Below are positions 51,073 to 61,794 of a stretch of DNA of 64,000 nucleotides, piece by piece. Source of the stretch: Nitrososphaerota archaeon. GTDB lineage: Archaea > Thermoproteota > Nitrososphaeria > Nitrososphaerales > Gagatemarchaeaceae. The number at the start of each line of letters is the position of its first letter. Position 1 is the stretch's first letter. The notes below the pieces were generated by a model. The model searched no databases, was not told the origin of the DNA, and worked only from the letters and a program-made list of their open reading frames with translations. Position numbers and translations under genes: made by a program. The DNA lies in the NCBI GenBank assembly GCA_027887045.1, contig JAPCJH010000001.1:549091-613090 (forward strand), given 5' to 3'.

Positions 51073-51792
51073 TTGGTCCTGCTAGATGTGCAAGGGGTGA
51101 CTATGGACTTTGGTGGTCTCGTGGCGCTCAAGGATGTCTCGTTCTCCATTGAAGAAGGCGAAATTGTTGGTCTAATTGGAGCGAATGGAGCCGGAAAAAG
51201 CACACTGTTTAACATTATCACAGGTATCCAGAAGCCCACCTCTGGCAGAGTCCTCCTGAACGGACTGGACGTAATCGGTCTCCGCCCGCATGACATTATC
51301 AAGCTCGGCCTCGCGAGAACATTCCAATCGGTGCGTCCGTTTCTCAACTACACCGTCGAGGAAAACGTCAGGGTCGGAATGCTCTTCGGTCGCGGTGAAA
51401 ATACCGGAGAACGCCTCGATTATCTTCTGCGCCTGACCGATCTAGAAACAAAGAGAAGTCTCCTAGTGAAGACGCTCCCTATAGAGCAGAGAAAGATGGT
51501 CGAAGTTGCTCGGGCTCTCGCCTCCTCTCCCAGACTCTTGTTGCTGGACGAGCCAATGGTAGGTTTGAACGCCGTAGAAATAAAGAAGTTCATTGAATTG
51601 ATTAGGAAAGTAAACAAGGAGCGAGTCACGGTACTTGTTGTCGAGCACGTCATGAAGGCGATAATGAATCTGTCTAGAAGAGTTATCGTATTACACGCAG
51701 GTCTCAAGTTAGCAGAGGGTACTCCCGAGGAAGTTATTGCAAACAAGAACGTCGTGAGCGTCTATTTGGGTGCTGACTTTGTCAGGTCTTGA
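51073..51792 (+). CDS. livG: Branched-chain amino-acid ABC transporter ATPase LivG
   Basis: This ATPase powers uptake of branched-chain amino acids or related compounds. TTG 51073 opens LVLLDVQGVTMDFGGLVALK; the frame extends 20 codons upstream with unlike residues, and a TATA-like CTTCTAAAAC lies about 30 nt before 51073. Walker A is GANGAGKSTLFN, the signature helix is degenerate at LPIEQRKMVEVARAL (Q-R-K in place of SGGQ-type), and Walker B is LLLLDEPMVGL. It is followed by livF with a 23-nt overlap; livM and livH lie convergent on the opposite strand. Confidence 0.9.
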   Translation: MVLLDVQGVTMDFGGLVALKDVSFSIEEGEIVGLIGANGAGKSTLFNIITGIQKPTSGRVLLNGLDVIGLRPHDIIKLGLARTFQSVRPFLNYTVEENVRVGMLFGRGENTGERLDYLLRLTDLETKRSLLVKTLPIEQRKMVEVARALASSPRLLLLDEPMVGLNAVEIKKFIELIRKVNKERVTVLVVEHVMKAIMNLSRRVIVLHAGLKLAEGTPEEVIANKNVVSVYLGADFVRS

Positions 51793-52489
51793 ACTGGAAA
51801 ACATCAATGTGTTCTACGGTGAGATTCAAGCACTTTGGGATGTTTCTCTAAGCGTAAAGTCAGGATCAATCGCGAGCGTTATCGGGTCTAACGGTTCTGG
51901 GAAAACCACCTTACTCAAGACCATAATGGGGCTTACTTCTCCCCGTTCAGGAACCATACTGTTTGACGGAGAAAGGATCGATGGCCTTCTCCCTCACAGG
52001 ATTGTTGAGGCGGGGATCGTTTATGTGCCTGAGGGCCGGCACATCTTTCCGGATTTCACTGTCAAAGAAAATCTGAAAATGGGTTCATTTCCAGTCCATG
52101 CAAGGAAGTTCCACGACGAAGAGATAGAAAGAGTGTACGAAATATTTCCAGACCTGAGAAAGAAGACGAGGCAGAGGGCCGGGACTCTTTCTGGCGGCGA
52201 GGCTCAAATGCTAGCAATTGACAGGGCGCTCATGTCAAGGCCAAAACTCCTGATGCTCGACGAACCTTCAGCGGGGTTGGCCCCGATGATCGTCTCACGA
52301 ATTTTTGAAGCTATCTCGCTCATAAGTCACTCTGACATTACCGTGATCATGGTTGAACAAGACGTTGTAAGAGTCCTTTCGATGAGTTCGATGGCATGCG
52401 TCCTGGAGAACGGGCGCATAACTAGGTCGGGACCTGGTGAAGATCTTCTGCAGCATGAAGACGTAAGGAAAGCGTACCTCGGACTCTAG
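51770..52489 (+). CDS. livF: Branched-chain amino-acid ABC transporter ATPase LivF
   Basis: This is the second ATPase of the liv transporter. Walker A is GSNGSGKTTLLKTIMG, the signature TLSGGEAQMLAIDRAL and Walker B LLMLDEPSAGLAP; FYGEIQALWDVSL is the family opening. GTG 51770 or TTG 51779 may be the start; both overlap the livG end, so translation is coupled. It is complete and intact, unlike livH. The stop is 1 nt before the convergent livM stop. Confidence 0.92.
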   Translation: MLTLSGLELENINVFYGEIQALWDVSLSVKSGSIASVIGSNGSGKTTLLKTIMGLTSPRSGTILFDGERIDGLLPHRIVEAGIVYVPEGRHIFPDFTVKENLKMGSFPVHARKFHDEEIERVYEIFPDLRKKTRQRAGTLSGGEAQMLAIDRALMSRPKLLMLDEPSAGLAPMIVSRIFEAISLISHSDITVIMVEQDVVRVLSMSSMACVLENGRITRSGPGEDLLQHEDVRKAYLGL

Positions 52490-53521
52490 CTACTCTGTCA
52501 TCTCGGCGTAGAGTCTGCGGAAGAGACTCCTTATCCGCGGAGAACCAACTATACCCCTTGGCACAAAGAGTCCTACGATTACTAGGATAATACCAGTAAC
52601 CGCATTGGGAAAGTAAATCATTCCGGGCACATAGCTTTGGAGAAAGCTGATCCCGTAGTACTGAAGATAGATGTAGATTGCACCCCCCAGAATTGGTCCC
52701 AGAATAGTACCGGTTCCACCCATGAGGGCAAGAGTCACAGGTACGAAGACGATACCAAACCCGAAGGCTGTAGAAGGGCTAATTTCACCTCGGCCCCAAA
52801 AGTAAACCGCGCCGTCCAATCCTGCTATTCCACCACTGAGAAGAAGCGCCAGTCGCTTCACGCGTGGGACGTTTATCCCGATGCTTTCTGCTACCTCTTC
52901 GTCTTCCCTGATGGACCGCAGCGCTAGCCCTAACTTGGAGTCTGAAATGACTAAGGACAGGAGTATGGAAAAAATAACCAGAGCGAGCGCGGCATAATAG
53001 GGAACAACGACATCATACTGCACAAACGCGATGCCGTTGAATCCGTTTGTTATTGACGCTGCGTTCATGGATGCGACAACCAGGTTCGCAAGTTCAACAA
53101 AAGCCAAACCAGCGACAGCGAAATAGAATCCCTTCAACCTGAAGAGGGGAAAGCTGAACAGGAATGCAAAGCAAGCGACCGCCACGGGTGCTGCGGATAT
53201 GCCGAGAGCCAGAGGCATCGAGAATTTCTGGAAGAGAATGGCAGCTACGTACGCACCAATGCCGAAGAACACAACATGACCCAAGTTCATGTAGCCCGCG
53301 AATCCGCCGAGGATATCGTAGCTGAGGGCAAGAACTGAATAGATTGCGAACAGGAAGAGCACACTTCCTATGATGTAGGTGTTCAGAAAACTGGGAAGAA
53401 AAGCCCCGCCTATTGCTAGAGGAAGAAGCAGGAAGAGCGCTCGCTTAAGACGGACGGTCCAATGTGGGAAAAACCTGGTCCCTCTCTCTTTCCTGGACTT
53501 CTCTTCATTTATGCTATCCAA
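52490..53521 (-). CDS. livM: Branched-chain amino-acid ABC permease LivM
   Basis: The 343-aa permease has about nine membrane helices. The ABC-coupling loop reads LALRSIREDEEVAESIGINV near residue 210, and GAVYFWGRGEISPSTAFGF is the family periplasmic segment. The N-terminal cytoplasmic stretch is basic (NEEKSRKERGTRF). It overlaps the livH stop by 8 nt, so they form one transcription unit, convergent with livGF. Confidence 0.92.
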   Translation of the reverse strand: MDSINEEKSRKERGTRFFPHWTVRLKRALFLLLPLAIGGAFLPSFLNTYIIGSVLFLFAIYSVLALSYDILGGFAGYMNLGHVVFFGIGAYVAAILFQKFSMPLALGISAAPVAVACFAFLFSFPLFRLKGFYFAVAGLAFVELANLVVASMNAASITNGFNGIAFVQYDVVVPYYAALALVIFSILLSLVISDSKLGLALRSIREDEEVAESIGINVPRVKRLALLLSGGIAGLDGAVYFWGRGEISPSTAFGFGIVFVPVTLALMGGTGTILGPILGGAIYIYLQYYGISFLQSYVPGMIYFPNAVTGIILVIVGLFVPRGIVGSPRIRSLFRRLYAEMTE

Positions 53522-54296
53522 TTTTGCCTCCAGTTAGACCCGTAGGCTTGATCAATAGAATTGAAATCAGGATGCCAAGGGAAACAGCTGTAATCCAGTA
53601 TGCGCCAAATATCGTCGCGGTAAGTAGTTCAATGACGCCCAAAGCCAAGCCGCCGACGACCGGGCCAAGGGGGTTTCTCACTCCCCCCAAGACCATGATG
53701 GTGAGAAGTTTTATCGTATACCCTATTCCAAGCGCTGGATCGGCTGTCTGGTCGATGACAAGGATGAAACCGGCGAAGCCTGCGAATAAGATACCGAGGG
53801 CAAACGTGATAACTGATATCCTTCTCAGGTTCATGCCGACTGCGACGGCCGCTTCCCTGTCTTGGGAGATAGAACGCATTGCCATCCCCAGGTAGGTTCT
53901 CTTGAAGAATACGAACAGGCTCACACTCGCAACCAAGATCACCAGCAGCGAAAAGAGCTTCGAGGAAGCGAAGTAATAGCCTCCTACCACTATGGAGTTA
54001 TTGAAAGGTATCGTCAGCGAAATCGTCGTGCTTCTGGAAAAGTTCTGCGGAATCTTGATGAGGATATAGCTGCCAACGTCTTGAAGGACAAGAGCAATGC
54101 CTATCGTAACGAGAATTCCACTGACCAAGGTATCCGCCGGATTCTTGAGAATCGGTCTAACGAGGCCGTATTCGGTAATCGCTCCCAGGGCGGCGAACAC
54201 CGCAAGCACAATAACGAGGGTTGCTAGCAAACCACCGAGTCCTAGCGACGCCCCTCCTAGAAGATTATAGAAGGTAGTACGTTCCTCCGCCCCCAT
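53514..54296 (-). pseudogene. livH: livH permease lacking its N-terminal part
   Basis: The coding part from about TFYNLLGGASLGLGGLLATL to the end matches LivH permeases, including the coupling loop RSISQDREAAVAVGMNLRRI and VLGGVRNPLGPVVGGLALGV. LivH proteins normally begin about 45 residues earlier with NGLxxGxxYALIALGL...NFAHG; none of this is encoded upstream in any frame. ATG 54296 could start a truncated protein of 260 aa. The upstream reading frame of a secreted protein ends at the same point. The loss of the first membrane helix makes function doubtful. A deletion or a chimeric assembly are the two explanations. Confidence 0.75.
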
Positions 54297-54612
54297 CAAG
54301 CAAGCTGGTCCATCCGCTAGAGTTTGCGGTTGCAGGTTGAACCGCGAACACCTGTCGTTCGTTGTTGCAGTACAAAACATCCTGACCATTTACGAGCGCA
54401 CCAGAAACAGGAACCTCAGTATGGCTTGAGTAATCGGTTGCGAGTACTTGGAGCACTACTCCGATAGTTTCCCCAACGATAGTGCATTTAGTTTGCGATG
54501 TTAGATTCCTCGTCACTTGATTGGCAATGGTGCTCGATCCAACCAGATACCCTGCTCCCGCGCTACCTATGATCGCGAGAACGAATACGGCTGACAGGAC
54601 CCGATTTTGCAA
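54265..54612 (-). CDS. Secreted/membrane-anchored protein, C-terminally truncated
   Basis: TTG 54612 opens MQNRVLSAVFVLAIIGSAGA, a signal peptide or anchor, followed by an extracellular, Thr/Asn-rich, beta-type sequence (CTIVGETIGVVLQVLATDYS and onwards) with two cysteines. A minus-strand TATA-like AGTAAATAG lies about 30 nt upstream. The last residues GGGGTYYLL run straight into the livH remnant and stop at 54265, so the C-terminal half of a longer secreted protein may be missing. Family unknown; similar short cell-surface proteins occur in this archaeal group by impression only. Confidence 0.55.
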   Translation of the reverse strand: MQNRVLSAVFVLAIIGSAGAGYLVGSSTIANQVTRNLTSQTKCTIVGETIGVVLQVLATDYSSHTEVPVSGALVNGQDVLYCNNERQVFAVQPATANSSGWTSLLDGGGGTYYLL

Positions 54613-54699
54613 TTCGAACGGTGTATTGCAATAGCCGCCGCTATTTACTTCTAGTCTTTAGAACGTGACTGGAATGTCTCAACATTGGCAATAACCTAG

Positions 54700-54826
54700 T
54701 GCGAGGGGTGGGATTCGAACCCACGAACCCCTAAGGGAGCGGATCATTCATCGCTCATCCTGGACCACGATCTTGAGTCTCGGCGCCCTAGCTCCGCCGC
54801 CGTTGACCAGGCTTAGCTACCCTCGC
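54700..54826 (-). tRNA. tRNA-Leu(CAA) with two introns
   Basis: The acceptor GCGAGGG (54820-54826) pairs with CCCTCGC (54701-54707), with A73 at 54700. The T-arm is GTGGG-TTCGAAT-CCCAC and the long variable arm CCC-TTA-GGG type. The anticodon loop CTCAAGA gives CAA (plus ttg, 54773-54775). The stem GCGGA/TCCGC forms only after removing intron 1 (15 nt, 54778-54792, between 31 and 32) and intron 2 (27 nt, 54745-54771, at 37/38). The mature length is 85 nt. Confidence 0.88.
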
Positions 54827-54875
54827 AATTTGTAACCCTATCATCCTGTCTCTTATTTACTTGCGCGACGAGATT

Positions 54876-55910
54876 TCATTCATGTTGGACCGTTACGACC
54901 CTACTCGTCTTCCTCAGAAGCCTGTGGGACGCAATCTCAATGATTATATTGCAATAGCGAGCAAGTTGCCCAAGATGAGAAACTATGATTCTAGAATAGG
55001 CGTACTCCCCGGATTCCAGAAGCTCATGCGTTATCTCTTTCTCCATCTGGAGCGTCTCGTCCACCAAGCCTATGGCCAGCTTGACCAACTTGATGTCGGG
55101 GGTCAGGAGACTCTCAACAGTCATGTTGAATGCTTCCTGCGCTTTCCTCGCAAGGCGCTCGATTCGAATAACCACAGTCTCACCGATCTTTCCCCCTTTC
55201 CCTCGTAGCCTGATGATTTCCTCTGAAAGATCCAGGATTATCACCCCAATCTGTTCGAGCGTTTTCGCAGTCACTCGGTCCCCCGACGCGTGAAGCGGAG
55301 ATTCGATTCCGATTTTCGCGGCCAATTCCCGATGATTCAGGGCCACTAAGAGTTGCCTCGCGATGAGCCAATAGAGTTCGTCGACCTCATCTTGGGTGCG
55401 CCTCACTTCGTTAAGACGCCCAATCGTCCCCTTCTGAATCGCATCAATCACGTTACCCAGACTTCTGGACACGAGAATCTGAAGGCGCTTGATTAGCGAA
55501 TCCACTGGAAACTTGGTCGGATCCATAAAACTCTGCCCGATGACTCTGTCCTGCTGAGTATCAACCACCTCTAGTCCTCTCAAGCGGCGCATGGTGGTCA
55601 TCGCATTGTCAGCCACCGACTCATCCAGTCGGTTTTTTGCTACGACCTCGATTGTATCGTATCCGAGTATGTAGCAACCGATTATCAGCCTAGACAGCAG
55701 TTCCTCACTTCCCATCTGGTCTGCCTTGATTGTGGCCTTGCTAATCCTTTTGACGAATGTCGAGGGTATTAGCCGCAAGGTCCCATCCGCTTCCTGCCTT
55801 ACCAAGAGGCTGTCTCCTGCGTGCAGATTGGATACTCTCGCAAACTCGCTAGGGATGGAGACCGAGAGAGTAGAATAGCCGACCTTCTGGATCTTTCTCT
55901 GTTCATCCAT
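54876..55910 (-). CDS. phoU: PhoU-family regulator with AbrB-like N-terminus
   Basis: The 344-aa protein begins MDEQRKIQKVGYSTLSVSIP, an AbrB/SpoVT-like DNA-binding swapped hairpin (residues 1-48), and continues as two PhoU three-helix units (about 125-225 and 240-335), with the DEVDELYWLIARQLLVALNH segment. Archaeal PhoU proteins of this build are thought to regulate phosphate uptake or metal-dependent processes. The start is divergent from korA, 77 nt away, in a region with palindromic AT-rich elements (55922-55956). No pst genes are in the window. Confidence 0.87.
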   Translation of the reverse strand: MDEQRKIQKVGYSTLSVSIPSEFARVSNLHAGDSLLVRQEADGTLRLIPSTFVKRISKATIKADQMGSEELLSRLIIGCYILGYDTIEVVAKNRLDESVADNAMTTMRRLRGLEVVDTQQDRVIGQSFMDPTKFPVDSLIKRLQILVSRSLGNVIDAIQKGTIGRLNEVRRTQDEVDELYWLIARQLLVALNHRELAAKIGIESPLHASGDRVTAKTLEQIGVIILDLSEEIIRLRGKGGKIGETVVIRIERLARKAQEAFNMTVESLLTPDIKLVKLAIGLVDETLQMEKEITHELLESGEYAYSRIIVSHLGQLARYCNIIIEIASHRLLRKTSRVVTVQHE

Positions 55911-55921
55911 GATTTCTAAAT

Positions 55922-55956
55922 ACCAGTATATACTATATTAACTATACTCTTATACA
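55922..55956. promoter_or_regulatory. Divergent phoU/korA promoter with palindromic AT elements
   Basis: AGTATATACT (55925-55934) is a perfect palindrome 15-24 nt before the phoU start. TCTTATACA (55949-55957) lies 31-39 nt before the korA ATG. TTAACTATAC and similar steps fill the space, so TATA boxes for both directions overlap. Coordination of the two genes is possible. An additional CTTTCATTTGAAAG inverted repeat is at about 55968-55981, near the korA start. Confidence 0.55.
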
Positions 55957-55987
55957 TTCCGCTCTTCTTTCATTTGAAAGAAAGCGT

Positions 55988-58922
<2,935 letters not shown>

Positions 58923-58976
58923 GAAGTTCCGATCCTCTTCTCCAAGCCTTATTTCATCACGTCCAACGGGTACCCC

Positions 58977-59510
58977 ATGATCGTCGCAGTCGGGACGCGC
59001 AACCCCGCGAAAATAGAAGGGGTCAGGAGGGTCTTCGCGGAGTTCTTCAAGGAAGTGGACGTTCAGGGTGTCGACGCCAGAGGCGTAACCAGAACTCAAC
59101 CAATCGGGCTTGAACAGATTACCGAAGGAGCCCTGATTCGGGCGAGGTTCGCCCTTTCTAAGATCAAGGGAAAATACGGCGTCGGAATCGAGGCGGGAAT
59201 CTTCAGCCTTGGAAAGGACGTTGGATATCTTGACCATCAGCAGGCGGTGATCATGCGACCCAATGGAAGATTCTCAGTCGGCCACTCTTCGGGATTCATG
59301 CTCCCGGCGAAGATGGTTCAGAGGATGCTCAAGGAAGGCAACGAACTGGAACACTACGCCGTGGAAATGACGGGAATATCGGAGGTGGGGGACAAGGAAG
59401 GAATCGTCTACCATCTAACAAGGGGAACCGTCAACAGAACCGACCTAACCGAGCAGTGCGTCAGAACCGCTCTTGTCCCGTGGCTCAACGCTTCAAGGTT
59501 CGGCTATTGA
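58977..59510 (+). CDS. Inosine/xanthosine triphosphatase (YjjX/DUF84)
   Basis: This house-cleaning enzyme hydrolyses ITP/XTP. MIVAVGTRNPAKIEGVRRVF is the NTP-binding start, followed by IGLEQITEGALIRARFAL, YGVGIEAGIFSL and the C-terminal LTRGTVNRTDLTEQCVRTAL block, all typical of YjjX. The length is 177 aa. The ATG start lies 54 nt after the korB stop. Confidence 0.92.
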   Translation: MIVAVGTRNPAKIEGVRRVFAEFFKEVDVQGVDARGVTRTQPIGLEQITEGALIRARFALSKIKGKYGVGIEAGIFSLGKDVGYLDHQQAVIMRPNGRFSVGHSSGFMLPAKMVQRMLKEGNELEHYAVEMTGISEVGDKEGIVYHLTRGTVNRTDLTEQCVRTALVPWLNASRFGY

Positions 59511-59547
59511 GGCAAGGCTTTAATCGCGAACGGGTGACTCACGAACA

Positions 59548-60339
59548 TTGGGCCTCCGGGAGCTCTTCCGCGCGAAACCAATCATCGGGATGATTCACAT
59601 GCCGCCTCTGGTCGGGGCTCCTAAGAATCTCATGACGATGAGGGGGCTGACCGATTTTGCTCTCTCAGAGGCGGAGATACTGGAAAGCGCTGGGTGCGAC
59701 GCGGCAATAGTGGAGAACGTCGGCGACACTCCCCTGTTCAAAGAACACGTCCCACCGGTTACTGTCGCAGCCATGTCGATAATCACGAAGGAGGTCGTCA
59801 AACGCACAAAGATGAAGGTCGGGGTCAACATGCTTAGGAACGCGTGCGAGGACGCGCTTTCGGTGACTCACGCCTCGGGGGCCCATTTCATCAGATGTAA
59901 CATAATGATAGGGGCCTACGTCACCGATCAGGGGATTATTGAGGGATGCGCCGCCCGACTCATCAGGTTGCGGAATGAGCTAGGGTCGAGAGCCCTGATC
60001 TTCGGAGACGTCCACGTCAAGCACTCCTATCCACTCTTCAACGTCCCTATCGACGATGCTGCGAGGGACCTGGCTGAACGGGGAGGCGCGGACGCGGTGA
60101 TCGTCTCGGGAACAAGAAGCCCGGTGCCCCCCTCTTTCGACAAAGTCAAGATGGTGAAGAACGCAATAGACCTCCCTGTCTTTGTCGGAAGTGGAATCGG
60201 TTTGGCCAACATCAAACGTTTCTACGACCTGGCCGACGGGATCATCATCGGCGAACCCGATTTCAAGGTCAACGGCGTTTGGGGCGGACCGAGTAAGGAG
60301 CGTGCTTACGCAAAGGCCGTGAAGCTCTGCAAGCGTTAA
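59548..60339 (+). CDS. BtpA family TIM-barrel protein
   Basis: The 263-aa chain starts with TTG and shows the BtpA signature from the N-terminus: KPIIGMIHMPPLVGAPKNL, DAAIVENVGDTPLF, GVNMLRNACEDAL, DVHVKHSYPLFN, AVIVSGTRS and FVGSGIGLANI. In cyanobacteria BtpA supports photosystem I; in archaea and bacteria the role is unknown, though the fold is related to nucleoside or sugar-phosphate enzymes. No photosystem context exists here. It follows the NTPase gene by 37 nt. Confidence 0.9.
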   Translation: MGLRELFRAKPIIGMIHMPPLVGAPKNLMTMRGLTDFALSEAEILESAGCDAAIVENVGDTPLFKEHVPPVTVAAMSIITKEVVKRTKMKVGVNMLRNACEDALSVTHASGAHFIRCNIMIGAYVTDQGIIEGCAARLIRLRNELGSRALIFGDVHVKHSYPLFNVPIDDAARDLAERGGADAVIVSGTRSPVPPSFDKVKMVKNAIDLPVFVGSGIGLANIKRFYDLADGIIIGEPDFKVNGVWGGPSKERAYAKAVKLCKR

Positions 60340-60409
60340 CACCCGGGAGCAGGAACCTTGGACCGCTGAAGAGAAGCTCAGTCGATTTGTGAATATTCAA
60401 CAACTCCCG

Positions 60410-60820
60410 CTAAACAACTTCGCCCTTCTGGATTCTCTGAATCAACCCGTCGACCCTCTTGCTGAGCTCGGCCCTGATTTCCTGAAGCTGTCCCCATGTC
60501 TTTCCGGTCGCCCCCGGTAGCGGCCAATCTTCGGACTTTCCTGTCGCCCCTGCGGGGCAGCGGTCCAGACACCCGAAGGTTATCACCCTTGTAGCCCGAC
60601 TGATCATCCCGGTGTCTACTATCCGCGGGGTCTTGCCACCAAGGGTTATCCCAACTTCTCGTAAGAGTCCGACAACAACGGGATTTATCCCATGAGCAGG
60701 CTGAACGCCAGCGCTTTCAGCGTGCCACCCGTTGGGTGCTCGCGCGTTGAAAAGAGCCTCGGACATGACGCTGCGGAACGAATTCTCGACACACACGAAC
60801 AAGATTGAACCTTCCTTCAT
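60410..60820 (-). CDS. Low-molecular-weight phosphatase/ArsC-like
   Basis: ATG 60820 opens MKEGSILFVCVENSFRSVMS; the CVENSFRS loop fits the C-x5-R nucleophile motif of LMW protein tyrosine phosphatases and thioredoxin-type arsenate reductases. Further cysteines occur in FGCLDRCPAG (C-x4-C), the pair expected for the ArsC relay, but the spacing is that of the archaeal variant. The general acid Asp region reads SEDWPLPGA. Arsenate reduction or phosphatase activity cannot be told apart. It overlaps the next gene by 4 nt. Confidence 0.82.
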   Translation of the reverse strand: MKEGSILFVCVENSFRSVMSEALFNARAPNGWHAESAGVQPAHGINPVVVGLLREVGITLGGKTPRIVDTGMISRATRVITFGCLDRCPAGATGKSEDWPLPGATGKTWGQLQEIRAELSKRVDGLIQRIQKGEVV

Positions 60821-61701
60821 TCTGACGACCTCAAGTATAAGGACCAGTAACCTGTCCATTCGCCATAAATCTTCATGGCTTCGTCGAGAGTCATTTCAGG
60901 ACCATAGACTTGAGCCATCCTTTTGATAATCGGTTGCGACTTGGAACCTAGACGCTCCATCCGTCCGAGCCCGCGGAACAAGATAAACGTCGAGGACCAG
61001 TCACCAATTCCCTTTATCTGTTTGAGCCACGCCTGAGCCTCGTCATAATCCGCGGTCCTAAGGAAATCCTCATCAACGTCTTTCAGGGCGCTTATGAGCC
61101 AGCTCAGATATTCCGACCGCCTCTTGTTCTTGATTATCGCGTACAACAGTTCCAGAGTTACTCCGGACAACCTGGTCTGATCCGGAAACGCTCTCACCGG
61201 CATTCCATCAATCACTATGATGTCGCCTAATTTCTCGACGAACGAATCCTTCATGCGCCGCGCCACGGCTATCGGTGCATGCTGCGCCATAATGGACCAG
61301 CAAGCGATTTCCACAAAAGTGAGGAACTTGACGTGGTGAAGCCCTCGCATCCGTTCGACGATCGGATAGAACACTTTGTCATTCTTGGCGACTGCATAGA
61401 ACGGATTAAGGTCGTCCTTGAGGCTAAGAAAGAATGAGATACGGTCCGCAACGTATTGCTTCTCCGCGTCTCGCAGAGGCTTGTTAGAGAGTAACTCGTA
61501 ACCGATGCCTGACGTATCAGTGCTCCCCGCCCCGCTCAGCCTGAAGCCGATGGTTTCACCTCCGACCATCAAGGCTTTCACGATTCGTTTTTCGCTAAGA
61601 CGCTGTTCCCCAGCCATTGGCCTGAACTTCTCCAAGAATCTGTACGACTGGGCGAAATCGAACGGGGGCGTCGCATCCAGAAAGCCAGAAACAATGCGCA
61701 A
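60817..61701 (-). CDS. HhH-GPD DNA glycosylase-like (AlkA) protein, Asp missing
   Basis: The 294-aa chain starts with TTG. The N-terminal part (TPPFDFAQSYRFLEKFRPMA) matches AlkA-type proteins, and the helix-hairpin-helix is in LKQIKGIGDWSSTFILFRGL near residues 226-245. In AlkA the following segment carries the catalytic Asp (PDDxxIK); here it reads MERLGSKSQPIIKRM without Asp. It may be a binding-only or altered protein. The gene overlaps the ArsC-like gene by 4 nt. Confidence 0.78.
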   Translation of the reverse strand: MRIVSGFLDATPPFDFAQSYRFLEKFRPMAGEQRLSEKRIVKALMVGGETIGFRLSGAGSTDTSGIGYELLSNKPLRDAEKQYVADRISFFLSLKDDLNPFYAVAKNDKVFYPIVERMRGLHHVKFLTFVEIACWSIMAQHAPIAVARRMKDSFVEKLGDIIVIDGMPVRAFPDQTRLSGVTLELLYAIIKNKRRSEYLSWLISALKDVDEDFLRTADYDEAQAWLKQIKGIGDWSSTFILFRGLGRMERLGSKSQPIIKRMAQVYGPEMTLDEAMKIYGEWTGYWSLYLRSSE

Positions 61702-61761
61702 CTATGATTTCGGGAGCCCAATCTCCCTATAAATTCAGCACGAACTCCCACCTCACATACA

Positions 61762-61770
61762 ATATTTAAG
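61762..61770 (+). promoter_or_regulatory. mmsA: TATA box of mmsA
   Basis: ATATTTAAG is 29 nt before ATG 61795 and only 7-15 nt before ATG 61777, so it selects ATG 61795. Confidence 0.5.
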
Positions 61771-61794
61771 ACAGTAATGACTCGAGTTCGCCCA

